DNA of 64,000 nt from JAGQPD01 sp020426865 (GTDB lineage Bacteria > Planctomycetota > Planctomycetia > Pirellulales > Pirellulaceae), in NCBI GenBank assembly GCA_041399065.1, contig JAWKTN010000008.1:1-64000 (forward strand). Reading direction: 5' to 3'. The position numbers and the translations under genes were made by a program. How positions within the stretch are numbered: the stretch's first letter is position 1; each line of letters opens with the position of its first letter. A model generated the notes under the pieces. That model was given only the letters and a program-made list of their open reading frames with translations, ran no database searches and was not told where the DNA came from. Positions 9,060-18,675 of the stretch are shown piece by piece.

Positions 9060-12000
9060 ATGAACGCCATCCGCCAAGTTCCACGGTCGGCCAGTTTTAG
9101 GGCAAGTCTCACAGTTGCCGTTGCCTTGCTCGTTGTTCAGTTACCGCAAGGCCGCGCTCAGACCACCAGCATCTGGGTCGGACCGGGTTTAGCAAATTGG
9201 AGTGACGCGGCGAATTGGGAACATTCTCCCCCGACATCGGCATTTCCCAATAGTGATACGGGCGTCTACAACGTGCTGCTCGATCGGGCGTCAGTGACAT
9301 TGGATCGGAATATCGAGATCGAATCGTTGGTGTTGGGGGTGGACGCAGCCGAAGGAGGGCTTGTGACGGGGGCCAAATCACTTGTTGTCCAATCAGACGT
9401 GCAAGTCGGTCGCCTCGGCTCGCTGTTCGGGCCCGAATCTTCGCCAACAGTCGGAGCACTTCGCGTTGATATCCGTGGGACGTTAGGTATCCGAGGCGCG
9501 CTGCTGATGGATTTTGCGCGACTGACGACAAGTGGTTTGGTCACGATTGGTACCGGAACGTCGGCAGCGGAATTGAGACTGTTGCGAACGAATGTTGATT
9601 TTATGGGGGGAGTGGAATTACGAAACGATAGTTCGATCCTCGACTACGAGATCCCGCCCGTAACACCGTTAGACCTCAGTTCCATTGTGGCGGTCGGTAG
9701 TTTTCAAAAAACATCTGGCAATGGGACGTCAATCGTCGAGAAGCCCCTGGAAATGTCCAACGGCGTGATAGGCAGTGAATCGGGTACTCTCGATTTCAGA
9801 TCGGGCGGAAGACTATCATCGTCGGCGATTCACGCCAGTGGAGGGAATGTGAGCTTCTCGCGGATCGGACCAGATATCGAGAATGGGCTAAGATATCGCG
9901 GGCTCAATGGAGGCAGATTGTCCTTTGAGGGCATCGTGAATCTGGACGGCGCCATCATTTCCGAAGCGTCTGACATGACGCGATCTTCGATAGTCTTCCG
10001 CGGGAAAGAGTTCTCCGGGGGGGCACTGGAACTGGTTCCCAATCACGCATTTACTCACCAAGCGGGCGACATGGGCGCGCGGAGGCTGGTAACCAACCGC
10101 GGTGCCTACCGTTGGCAGGGAGGACGAATCGCAGGCAGTGGGGTTACCAATACGAATGTAACGCCCAGCGAATTCGTCATTGAAACGGAGTTGTCCAAGG
10201 CAATCGTCGGAGCTACGCTCACGAACAACGGTACCATCACGCACACTAGTAGCCGAGTTAATCTGGGACCTGGCGGTCGGATTCTCAACGAGCAAGAAGA
10301 CTCCGTCTACAAGCTCGATCGTGCGACGATTAGTGCGAGCGGCGCCGACACAAGAACAGAGTTTCGTAACTCCAGCGTTATCGAAGCGACCGGTACTTCC
10401 CTCATCCAGGCACCCCTATTCAGCGAGGGTACCATCGAAGTTGCCAATGGCGACCTTCAACTTACCGGGCCGGTAGATATCAAATCCAACGTAATTCTCA
10501 ACCAATCGAAAGGACCGGCGATTCTAACCATTGGCGGCGAGAGTTCGACGGTAAGCATTGCCCAGGATCTCACATTGTCATTCACCGGTGGCAACGATCC
10601 GTCCAGCGCCATCGCGAGGTGGGCATCGGGATCGCATCAAGTCGTGGGGGATTTTACCGGCTCAGGCGTCGGGGAACTGCAAGTATCTGGAAGTGGCGTC
10701 CAATGGACCGTCCCCACCGACCGAAACGTGCAGCTAGAATTCAGTGATACATCACCGTTCGTCCTTCAAGCCGATCCGCAATCGTCGTCCATCACCATTG
10801 ATGGAAACTTGACCAACTTGGGAAAGACCGAGTGGCGTCAAGGCGTGGTGGGCGGCCAGGGTACGTTTACGAATGGTCGGGACGACATTTCTATGTTAGA
10901 CGGTTTGCTGGTCGTGACGGGCCCCGCTGAGATCTCCGACGGAAACCATGGTAGTCTTATCAACCGCGGTTTTGTAGAGATTCGCTCAGCGGCCGATCGG
11001 GGGTTTGTCCTCAACTCGCGCGGTACCATTGTTAACGAAGCGGGAGGAATGATCGATCTCCTTGGCAATGGAGGCATCTTCGCCGGTGACAACGCCGATT
11101 TCGCAACCATTTCCGTGACGAATCACGGGGTCTTCGGCAAGCTAGATGGTTCGTCGAGTGATATCTTTGTTCCCTTTGTTCAGTCTTCTAACGCATTTAT
11201 TGACGTCGAGTCCGGCTCACTGCGGTTTGTCGGGCCGGCGGAAATTGCTGGCAACGTGTTTCTGCAAAGCGTCGCCGAAAAGCCTGCTCCGTCCGTCGAA
11301 CTTATTGGTACGAGCCATACCGCAGATGTGGCGATGACTTTTCGCCGTGGCAGTTACGAGATCCTCAGCGGTCAGCCGAAATTGAGCGGGAAGATCACGG
11401 GAGTCGGCAGCGACGGCGCGTTGAAGCTCCGGGCACCGTCCGTCGAAATCGACGGAGAAACGACGCTGGACTTCAAAGGCAACCACGTGCAAGTAGAGCA
11501 CAAGGCTGGCAGGCTGAATGGACCCGGAGCACTCGTCAATCTCGGAAACTACACGATATCCGCGGGCACAATAGCAGTACCTCTTGCCAATCAGGGAGTG
11601 TTCACGATGGCAGGTGGTAGGCTCGAAGCAATGTTTCGCAACGCTGCGCCGGATGGAGAAGGACAACCGTTGGTAACTGTCAGCAACGGTACTTTAGGGG
11701 CAAACGTCCAACTCCATAACGAAGGGGTCGTGACAATACGACGTACAAGTGCCACTGACGGTCGCTTGGAGCTCGAAACCGGAGCAGTTATACAAAACAA
11801 CGGGACACTTGAATTGGCCGCCGGGGCCTCCATCGCTCGCGGCACCGTCGCAGGACTGACCCCACGCCTGGAGAACAGCGGACGGCTGAGAGTCTCGGAG
11901 CCGTCCTTCAGTGACGCTCGTGTGGAATCTGCTCTTTTCAACTTCGGTGGAACGATTGAGGTTGATGGTGATGCTTTCTTACGAGTTGATGATGCAGAAC

Positions 12001-14501
12001 AATTGTTGGGCGGCAAAATTGTGGTTGGACTTCGCGGAAGCGCCGTGTTTAATGCAAACGCTCTCGGTTTGCGGTTGATCGACAGTCTCCATTACGAATT
12101 GGCCGACGGAGCGACCGTCAGCCACACCAGTACCGTCCCCAAGTGGCCCATTGTGCGGGGCATGTTGACGGGTACCGGGACTGGTGCCGTCGATTTCGTT
12201 CGTGCCGACGTCCGTCCACTTGAGACCGCGGTCTTCAATTTTCAAGGCATCACCGCAACTTGTCGGAATTGCAATATCTTAGGTACCGCCGAAAACCGCG
12301 GAACACTTACTCTTGCTGGCGAGTCGGACCTACTCGGAGACAACTTAAAGGGAGGGAAGATCGCCAACCTCCAAGGTGCGGAATTGCACTTGGTGGGGTT
12401 TTCGGGAGAGCGTTTCGTCGGGCCGCCCCCCGAGGTTCTGCAAGGCGACTATGCGAATATCTTGAATCAAGGTGAATTGTCTGTCGATCGGGGAGGAACG
12501 GCGAACCTATCGATCGAATTCACCAACATCCGAAATGGTACCAATGGTACGGTACATGTGACACCGGGAATGTCGGCCGTTTCTGGTAGTGGGACCATCG
12601 AAAATGACGGCACGTTTGCCAGCGACGTTGGAAGCAACGGCGTACTCAACGTCACGAAGGCGTTCAACAATCGAGGCAGTGTCGCAGTTCGAAGTGGGCG
12701 GCTGATCCTCACCGATTTGAAGCAATTCAATTCCGCGACTGGCGAATTGACGGGTGGAAAATACAGCGTCGGCGCCGGCGCTGCGTTGGTGATAGGCAAC
12801 AACAAAATTCGGCGGAATCTTGCCGACGTTAAGCTGGAAGGTGCCTCCGCACGTTTCGCATCCATCGGCGACCTGGCACGTAACGACGGACAACTGAGCA
12901 TTTTCGGTGGGGCCAGCTACGCATCGCAATCGGATCGCCTCGAAAATTCCGCGAGAGTCTCGCTTTCGGGCAACGGATCTTCTATCTCGATCAACGGAGA
13001 TTACTCTCAAGCCGCCTCGAATTCCGCCTCCAACGCGCCTCCGTCGACGTCAATTCTCGATGGTGCCAACTGGACTTCGTCTTCATTGGTAGTGGATGAC
13101 GGTGATATTAATGTATTTGACTCGTCCGTCAGCACGACAAATCGGTTTGAAACCGCTCCGAATTCGACGTTGCGCACGAACAATAGCACCATCGAATCGC
13201 CCTCGCCCAGCTTGCGCGGAATTACCACCGTCGGTTCCTCACCGGGACAACTGACGATCGTGGGGAATGCCACGATCGATGGGCTGTTGCAGATTGAATT
13301 GGGAGGACCACTGCCAGGATTGGATCACGATGCGATCAGCGTTAGCGGTAGCAGTACTTTACACGGGATCATTCGCATTCAAAACCTCGATTCGTACGCT
13401 CCCACTATCGGCGAGACGTTTGATATTGTAACGGGAGATGAAATTGTCGACGCAGGGTACAGTCTGGCCCAACTGGACGGACCGCTGTTGAAGTCGTCGG
13501 TTGTCTCTCGCCCTGACGACACCGCTATTCTTCAGCTGCGAACCATCGAAGGCGTGACGTTGCGCGAAGGAAATGGGCGCTGGGATACGGCGTCGGATTG
13601 GAGCGACTCCCAATTGCCCTCGATCACGAGCAACATCCAGCTTCGGGCCCTCAATGAGGCGCCAGCACAATTCGCTGGCCCAACGATGGATACGGAAATC
13701 GAATCGCTAGTAATCGGCGATCGGCCGACGGGTAACGTGGGTGAGGCCCTTTTCGTTGTGGGCGAGGGTGCGATTCGAGTACATCGCGGACTGACGATTC
13801 GATCAGACGGTGTTTTTGTTGGCGGAGGGGACGTTGTTGGCGACGTCTACTCGGCCGGTACCGTTGCCATCGGTGATACGATAAGCTCGGCGAGATCGCT
13901 CGACATCAATGGAGATTTTGTATCGGCAGGGAGGTTGAGCGTGGGGCTCGCCGTTGGCGACGGTTCGCCCCAAGACCTGTTGTCGGTATCGGGAATTGCG
14001 CGCCTTTTGGATGACAGCCAGATCATTCCTATCCTTCCTCTTGGGCAACAGATACAGGTGGGTGACGCGTTTCTTATTGCCCAAGCAGCGAAAGTGTTAT
14101 TGGACACGACGATGATTGACCGCCCGTCTGCTCTTCCGTCATTCCTGTCGCTTCGGGCTGAAGTAGTGGTGTTGCCTAGCGGCTTAGAAGGTTTGCAGCT
14201 TCGCGCGGTATTGGCGGGCGACTACAACGATGACGGACACGTTGACGCTGCTGACTTTACCGTATGGAAGGACAGTTTCGGCTCCAGGTCTAATCTTGCA
14301 GCGGATGGCAATGGATCAGGAGAAATCGACGCGGCTGACTATACCGTGTGGAAAGATAACTTCGGAACATCGGTTGGCCAGTCAAGCATATTGACGGTGC
14401 CGGAGCCAAATTGCCTGCCGCTGGTGGTCGTGATCGGTTTCGCCCTATTTCGATCCTCCGGTGGCTTCGCCGCCCGTCGCGACGTCTGCCGACACCGTTA
14501 A
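9060..14501 (+). CDS. Large secreted beta-repeat protein with dockerin-like and PEP-CTERM ends
   Basis: Protein of 1813 residues. A signal peptide is visible (hydrophobic VAVALLVVQL, then GRAQ). The body is made of many short Gly/Asn/Ser/Thr-rich beta units such as LENSGRLRV and VNRGTL-like strands, as in beta-helix or autotransporter-adhesin-like passenger regions. It starts with IWVGPGLANWSDAANWE, typical of such planctomycete proteins. Near residues 1719-1775 are two Ca-binding dockerin-like loops (GDYNDDGHVDAADFTVWKD and GNGSGEIDAADYTVWKD). A PEP-CTERM-like tail follows: VPEP near 1780, a hydrophobic stretch and an Arg-rich end. ATG 9060 is preferred over 9045 because ATGGAG (9045-9050) sits 9 bp before it. 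No exosortase gene is in the window. Probably a surface or secreted structural or adhesive protein; ligand unknown. Confidence 0.82.
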   Translation: MNAIRQVPRSASFRASLTVAVALLVVQLPQGRAQTTSIWVGPGLANWSDAANWEHSPPTSAFPNSDTGVYNVLLDRASVTLDRNIEIESLVLGVDAAEGGLVTGAKSLVVQSDVQVGRLGSLFGPESSPTVGALRVDIRGTLGIRGALLMDFARLTTSGLVTIGTGTSAAELRLLRTNVDFMGGVELRNDSSILDYEIPPVTPLDLSSIVAVGSFQKTSGNGTSIVEKPLEMSNGVIGSESGTLDFRSGGRLSSSAIHASGGNVSFSRIGPDIENGLRYRGLNGGRLSFEGIVNLDGAIISEASDMTRSSIVFRGKEFSGGALELVPNHAFTHQAGDMGARRLVTNRGAYRWQGGRIAGSGVTNTNVTPSEFVIETELSKAIVGATLTNNGTITHTSSRVNLGPGGRILNEQEDSVYKLDRATISASGADTRTEFRNSSVIEATGTSLIQAPLFSEGTIEVANGDLQLTGPVDIKSNVILNQSKGPAILTIGGESSTVSIAQDLTLSFTGGNDPSSAIARWASGSHQVVGDFTGSGVGELQVSGSGVQWTVPTDRNVQLEFSDTSPFVLQADPQSSSITIDGNLTNLGKTEWRQGVVGGQGTFTNGRDDISMLDGLLVVTGPAEISDGNHGSLINRGFVEIRSAADRGFVLNSRGTIVNEAGGMIDLLGNGGIFAGDNADFATISVTNHGVFGKLDGSSSDIFVPFVQSSNAFIDVESGSLRFVGPAEIAGNVFLQSVAEKPAPSVELIGTSHTADVAMTFRRGSYEILSGQPKLSGKITGVGSDGALKLRAPSVEIDGETTLDFKGNHVQVEHKAGRLNGPGALVNLGNYTISAGTIAVPLANQGVFTMAGGRLEAMFRNAAPDGEGQPLVTVSNGTLGANVQLHNEGVVTIRRTSATDGRLELETGAVIQNNGTLELAAGASIARGTVAGLTPRLENSGRLRVSEPSFSDARVESALFNFGGTIEVDGDAFLRVDDAEQLLGGKIVVGLRGSAVFNANALGLRLIDSLHYELADGATVSHTSTVPKWPIVRGMLTGTGTGAVDFVRADVRPLETAVFNFQGITATCRNCNILGTAENRGTLTLAGESDLLGDNLKGGKIANLQGAELHLVGFSGERFVGPPPEVLQGDYANILNQGELSVDRGGTANLSIEFTNIRNGTNGTVHVTPGMSAVSGSGTIENDGTFASDVGSNGVLNVTKAFNNRGSVAVRSGRLILTDLKQFNSATGELTGGKYSVGAGAALVIGNNKIRRNLADVKLEGASARFASIGDLARNDGQLSIFGGASYASQSDRLENSARVSLSGNGSSISINGDYSQAASNSASNAPPSTSILDGANWTSSSLVVDDGDINVFDSSVSTTNRFETAPNSTLRTNNSTIESPSPSLRGITTVGSSPGQLTIVGNATIDGLLQIELGGPLPGLDHDAISVSGSSTLHGIIRIQNLDSYAPTIGETFDIVTGDEIVDAGYSLAQLDGPLLKSSVVSRPDDTAILQLRTIEGVTLREGNGRWDTASDWSDSQLPSITSNIQLRALNEAPAQFAGPTMDTEIESLVIGDRPTGNVGEALFVVGEGAIRVHRGLTIRSDGVFVGGGDVVGDVYSAGTVAIGDTISSARSLDINGDFVSAGRLSVGLAVGDGSPQDLLSVSGIARLLDDSQIIPILPLGQQIQVGDAFLIAQAAKVLLDTTMIDRPSALPSFLSLRAEVVVLPSGLEGLQLRAVLAGDYNDDGHVDAADFTVWKDSFGSRSNLAADGNGSGEIDAADYTVWKDNFGTSVGQSSILTVPEPNCLPLVVVIGFALFRSSGGFAARRDVCRHR

Positions 14502-14733
14502 TCGCAACGTGCTGGCCCTTGTTGTGGCCCTTCACGGAACGCGCAAGGCGCCGCTTGGTAAAGCGTGACTTCAATCCGTCGTCGGTCAAGCAGCCCCGTG
14601 AGCGACGAAAAGGCTAAAAATCAGAGTTGACGCAGCGCAGAAACTCGTTGCATTGCGGTAATTCAATGATGGATAGGCACGAATTAGCCGCGTCGAATGC
14701 GGCATTTCACCCGACGAACGAGGAGGTACCAAG

Positions 14734-16119
14734 ATGCGACGATGCAGTCTCTTCCTGGGGGCGAACTCGCGACGTGACAGCAATCGGATTCACGGTTTCG
14801 AACAGCTTGAGCGGCGGAGGATGATGCACGGAGGGTCTGTAGACTCGTCCCAGCCATCGCAATATGAAGCAATTCTCGATGCTGCTTCCGAATACGCGAA
14901 TATCGTGTACAACACGGTTACATCGCCAACAACGATTGCTTCGACGGCAGCCGAGTTGTCGAGCGACGTCATTCAGCTTGCTACCGATTTCGAGGATGCG
15001 CTGAGCAGTGTTGCTCGATCGTTGGTGGATGCCATGCGTGGGAAGTCGATGACCGGTGTGGGAACCAGCACTAAAGAGACGATTCTCGTGGTGGCTGATG
15101 CCTTGAGCGACGATCCGGGCGATATCTACGAACGCGGCGAAGCCGTTGGCGGGACTTATCTGGCATATCGCTTTGCTCAAACTGCTGAGTCCGTCGGACT
15201 CGACTTTGACGCGGAAGCGATTCGACGCGAAGCGGAACGCGCGGCAATTCAGCACGGGATCCATTCCAGCGACTTCTACGTGATGGAGTCGATTTCCTTC
15301 GTGACCTACACCGCCTTTGAAGAACTTGTGACCGCGGGAGCTGAAGAAGCGTTCGACGCACTTGTGATACGTCGTCGCCTGGATGGGTTGTTGGAGGGGC
15401 GCCCAGCCCTCGACGGGACGGGCCTGTTCGACAACGTAACACCGAATCCACTGGATGCCGCTGTCTCGAACCCGACGACAACACGTAGCCTCGATCAGGC
15501 TGACGAGTTTATCATCGACTTGGGATTCCATCGTCGCGACACCGAACTCATTCACGTCGGACCTTCGAATGCTAGTGACGCGTCTTTACTCACTAGCCCG
15601 AACGTGGACGAATTTGGATTTCCGATAGTCGGAGCCGATGATCATTTTGATGATCAGATCATGGACGCGTTTGAAATTGGATTCGATACCGCACGTCCGA
15701 TTCCTGGCGGAACAGGGCAAGCGTTCGCTGGTCACGGGACGTGGAATCTCGAGGACGGATTCGTGACCGTACCGGAAGGTACGACGATTACGCTACCCAG
15801 GTTTGACACCCGCCTTGCAGATAACGCAGGCCAACTCCTTGAATTAGGTGACTGGGATGCGCTGCGAACCGAATTGGGGCTCGCGGAATCAACGACAGCT
15901 TTTTACCGCTCCGGCGACAACGTGGTTGGCTTAGTGACCTATCTGCCGGGGGCGAAGGTCCCAAATCTTACACTTCACCCGCCCGGTAATCTGAGCATTT
16001 GTGCCGACTCGATCAATGTTAGTTCGCCAACTCGGCTATCAGATTTATTGCAACCGCACTCCGGAAACCGAGTGTGGGCGGCCTGTACGACCATAGACAT
16101 TGGCCCCATTGGGCGTTAG
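14734..16119 (+). CDS. LEPR-XLL motif protein of unknown function
   Basis: Protein of 461 residues, preceded by a strong GAGGAGG site about 8 bp before the ATG. Residues 21-31 read HGFEQLERRRM, a variant of the LEPR-XLL motif found near the N-terminus of large planctomycete extracellular proteins. The remainder is acidic, with a helical first half (about 40-220) and a later part rich in D, G and T. I recognise no catalytic domain. It follows the 1813-residue PEP-CTERM gene by 232 bp, in which nothing is visible, and is convergent with the M42 peptidase. Export is inferred only from the N-terminal motif. Confidence 0.72.
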   Translation: MRRCSLFLGANSRRDSNRIHGFEQLERRRMMHGGSVDSSQPSQYEAILDAASEYANIVYNTVTSPTTIASTAAELSSDVIQLATDFEDALSSVARSLVDAMRGKSMTGVGTSTKETILVVADALSDDPGDIYERGEAVGGTYLAYRFAQTAESVGLDFDAEAIRREAERAAIQHGIHSSDFYVMESISFVTYTAFEELVTAGAEEAFDALVIRRRLDGLLEGRPALDGTGLFDNVTPNPLDAAVSNPTTTRSLDQADEFIIDLGFHRRDTELIHVGPSNASDASLLTSPNVDEFGFPIVGADDHFDDQIMDAFEIGFDTARPIPGGTGQAFAGHGTWNLEDGFVTVPEGTTITLPRFDTRLADNAGQLLELGDWDALRTELGLAESTTAFYRSGDNVVGLVTYLPGAKVPNLTLHPPGNLSICADSINVSSPTRLSDLLQPHSGNRVWAACTTIDIGPIGR

Positions 16120-16129
16120 CCCATGCGTT

Positions 16130-16151
16130 GCGCGGGGGCAGGCTCCCGCGC
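16130..16151. terminator. GC-rich hairpin between convergent genes
   Basis: GCGCGGG (16130-16136) can pair with CCCGCGC (16145-16151) around an 8-nt loop, 11 bp after the stop at 16119. No T-run follows on either strand, so it is either a factor-assisted terminator or a 3'-end-stabilising hairpin. Confidence 0.4.
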
Positions 16152-16165
16152 AGCTTCGGGGCGTG

Positions 16166-16186
16166 ATACCTTGTGGTTCGAGGTAT
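16166..16186 (+). repeat. Dispersed 21-bp repeat, copy 2
   Basis: It has the invariant core GGTTCGAGGTAT with left arm ATACCTTGT, and lies between the convergent genes ending at 16119 and 16248, next to the GC-rich hairpin. The bases that follow (TGGC) are the same as those beside copy 4 read on the minus strand. Confidence 0.8.
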
Positions 16187-16247
16187 TGGCAGCCGGAAGA
16201 CTTGCCCAATACTTGATGGTTCGATGCTCGAACGTTGTGCGAATGCG

Positions 16248-17321
16248 TTAGGCTTTCATGCTGGGCGTGAAGTCTTCGTCTCCTGTGAGACTGACAAGAA
16301 AATCCGCCAGGAGGTTGGCCGCTTGATCAATGTCATTTAGCGAGATGGTCTCGACGGCGCTATGCATGTATCGATTGGGGATGGCGACGACCGCGGTGGC
16401 GACACCTTGACGTGACACTTGGATGGTATTGGCATCGTTAGAAGTCGCCCGTCCGATGGCCGATAGTTGATAGGGTCGCTCGTTTTTCTCCGCGACCCGG
16501 ATCAGCTGGTCGACAACCGCGTGATTCATGTTCGGGCCGCGATAGACGACCGGGCCATTGCCGATGCGAACTTCACCCTGTTCGCGCTTGTCGATCGTTG
16601 GGCAATCAGTGGCATGAGTGACGTCGACGGCGATGCCAACATGTGGATCGATTCCATAGGCGCTCGTTCGCGCACCACGCAGCCCGATCTCTTCTTGCAC
16701 GGTTGATACGGCGAAGGCGGCACAGTTGAGTTTCTTCTGCTGCTGGGCACGTCGTAGTCCTTCGATCACAACCCATAGCCCCGTCTTATCGTCCATGCCC
16801 GGCGCGTTGGCCAGGTCGTTGCGCATTTCCTGGAAACCCAGCTGCAGCGTAATCGGGTCGCCAACACGTACGACGCTCTGGGCCTCGTCCTTGTCCTTGG
16901 CTCCGATATCCAGCCACAAGTCTTTTGTCTTGACCACTTGCTTGCGCTCTTCGTCTGTCAATAAATGGATGGGCTTGCGAGCGATCACTGCCGCAACAGC
17001 ACCGCTGTCGGCCCAAATCGTCATCCGCTGGCCAATCAATTGTTGTGGATCCCAACCGCCAATCGTCTGGGCATAGATGTAGCCGTCGCCGTCGATGTAA
17101 CTGACGAGCATCCCAATCTGGTCGCAGTGTCCGGCAAACATGACTCGTAACGGGGCGTCAATGTTGCACCCGACGATGACATTACCATGCAGGTCAGTCG
17201 TTACCTTATCGGCAAATGAGCCAACGTAGTCGCGTACCACCGACTGGATCCGTTCTTCATATCCCGACGGACTGGGCGTGTGTAGTAGTTGCTTGAGAAA
17301 ATCAAGTGGTGCTGATTCCAT
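16248..17321 (-). CDS. M42 family metalloaminopeptidase
   Basis: Cytosolic aminopeptidase of 357 residues, the usual length for M42 (glutamyl aminopeptidase / FrvX / former endoglucanase M group). Di-metal ligands are all visible: H65 and D67 in GHCDQIG, D177 in PGMDDKTG, the catalytic Glu pair E210-E211 in VQEEIG, D233 in DVTHATD and H320 in MHSAVE. The family removes N-terminal residues from peptides, typically as a dodecameric tetrahedral particle. ATG 17321 starts directly in the conserved N-terminus. The gene stands alone; the CinA-like gene on the other strand starts 146 bp away. Confidence 0.93.
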   Translation of the reverse strand: MESAPLDFLKQLLHTPSPSGYEERIQSVVRDYVGSFADKVTTDLHGNVIVGCNIDAPLRVMFAGHCDQIGMLVSYIDGDGYIYAQTIGGWDPQQLIGQRMTIWADSGAVAAVIARKPIHLLTDEERKQVVKTKDLWLDIGAKDKDEAQSVVRVGDPITLQLGFQEMRNDLANAPGMDDKTGLWVVIEGLRRAQQQKKLNCAAFAVSTVQEEIGLRGARTSAYGIDPHVGIAVDVTHATDCPTIDKREQGEVRIGNGPVVYRGPNMNHAVVDQLIRVAEKNERPYQLSAIGRATSNDANTIQVSRQGVATAVVAIPNRYMHSAVETISLNDIDQAANLLADFLVSLTGDEDFTPSMKA

Positions 17322-17466
17322 GACGAACGAATTCCAGTTCCGGCACGTGGTCGATCGGGATGCGGCGACGTCTTCCAGGATCGTCGCTATCGTTTGCGTG
17401 CTGCATTATAATCACGGAGTGGTTGATCTTGCGAGCCCGAGCTGTTGTGTCGTCGGTCATGGAATA

Positions 17467-18048
17467 ATGTGTGAAGTCGATAGGTGTATCAAAGAGATCG
17501 CGATGCGATTGGTGGCCCAGTCGCAGACGGTGGCCGTGGCGGAGAGTGTAACCTGCGGTTGGTTGCAGACGCGATTGGGATCGATTTCGGGCGCCTCTCG
17601 GTTTTTTCAGGGAGGAATCACCGCGTACCAATGGTTGGGAAAGGTGCGATTGTTGGACGTCGATCCCATGCATGCGAGAAAGGTCGATTGTGTGTCGGCG
17701 TTGGTGGCAGAACAGATGGCCCAAACCGTGGCCCGTCATTTCGCCGCCGACTGGGGATTGGCCACTACGGGCTACGCCGAACCCGACGCCGCCAAGGAAA
17801 TCGACGACCCGTTTGCGTATGTCGCCATCTGGCGGCGTCATGGTGACTTGCGCCAGCGGCAAGTCAAGTCGCACCGAACGGGAGCCGTTATCGGCAACGA
17901 ACGCGGAAATGCGATGGCTTCCCAGGGACAAGTCGTTTGGCTCGATCGAATATCGGTAGCAGGCAGCCGTGAAGAAGTCCAACGGGAGATTGCCGCACGA
18001 TTGTTGGCCGAGTTCGCTGGCCGTTTGGCAGCGGACGAGCGGAGGTAG
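17467..18048 (+). CDS. CinA C-terminal domain protein (PncC-like nicotinamide-nucleotide amidase)
   Basis: Protein of 193 residues consisting only of the CinA C-terminal domain. The domain's known members deamidate nicotinamide mononucleotide to nicotinic acid mononucleotide in pyridine-nucleotide salvage. Visible signatures: VAVAESVTCGWLQTRLGSISGASRFF, then GGITAYQWLGK, in which the Ser of ES.T and the later Tyr and Lys are kept. It departs from the usual sequence at ESVTCG (normally ESLTGG or ESCTGG) and TTGYAEPD (normally SGIAGPDG), so activity is not certain. ATG 17467 is chosen because the longer frame from 17278 would run into the divergent peptidase gene. ATG 17503 is an alternative. 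Confidence 0.82.
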   Translation: MCEVDRCIKEIAMRLVAQSQTVAVAESVTCGWLQTRLGSISGASRFFQGGITAYQWLGKVRLLDVDPMHARKVDCVSALVAEQMAQTVARHFAADWGLATTGYAEPDAAKEIDDPFAYVAIWRRHGDLRQRQVKSHRTGAVIGNERGNAMASQGQVVWLDRISVAGSREEVQREIAARLLAEFAGRLAADERR

Positions 18049-18111
18049 ATTTACCAGGGGGCGATCGTCAGGTAAGCGATGATTGCACCCAGCCAGGTTG
18101 GGAGTGTGACG

Positions 18112-18624
18112 ATGACGAATTCCAATCCTTACCAGTCGCCGGACACGGTTGTTCGCCCTTCGCCATGGGCGTCGGTCGGTATTGGGATTGCCATTTGGAC
18201 GACTTGTTTGCACGGTCTGTTTTGGGCCGGGTTTTTGTTCGGGTTGATTCGGCTGTCGCCGCTATACGAGCACCGGGTGACGGAATTAGGAATTGAGCCG
18301 TCGGTCGCGGCTCGATTGTTCGTGTCGTTGGCCGGAATGTTAGCAAAGTATTGGTATGCACTTGTGCCGTTCGGGGGCCTGGCGTTTGCAGCGGACGTGT
18401 GGGTCCAGTTGGTACTCAATCGGCGGCGTTCCAAAGTAGCGAGACGCGTGTACGTGCAGGCCATATTCCTGATTCCATTTATGTTGGGGATGTTGGCGTT
18501 CGCCGTGATGTTTACCTCATTGCTGGGGCAGCGGTCAGGGCGATTTGTTGAACCCAGGATGACGGCCGGATTGCCATGTTCCGCAGGGCAAGGGCGCTTG
18601 ACGGGCCCCAGCCGTACGACCTAG
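18112..18624 (+). CDS. Small membrane protein with NPYQSP N-terminus
   Basis: Protein of 170 residues beginning MTNSNPYQSPDT, a motif that starts many small planctomycete membrane proteins. Three hydrophobic segments are visible, about residues 21-47, 71-97 and 113-138, followed by a polar tail. ATG 18112 is used since the motif begins there; the longer frame from 18079 adds nothing recognisable. Function unknown. It lies 63 bp after the CinA-like gene and 51 bp before hom, so it may share a transcript with either. Confidence 0.7.
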   Translation: MTNSNPYQSPDTVVRPSPWASVGIGIAIWTTCLHGLFWAGFLFGLIRLSPLYEHRVTELGIEPSVAARLFVSLAGMLAKYWYALVPFGGLAFAADVWVQLVLNRRRSKVARRVYVQAIFLIPFMLGMLAFAVMFTSLLGQRSGRFVEPRMTAGLPCSAGQGRLTGPSRTT

Positions 18625-18675
18625 GATGTGAGGTTCTTTTGGGCCGGAAGATACGTGTAGAAATTGAGTACGTTC

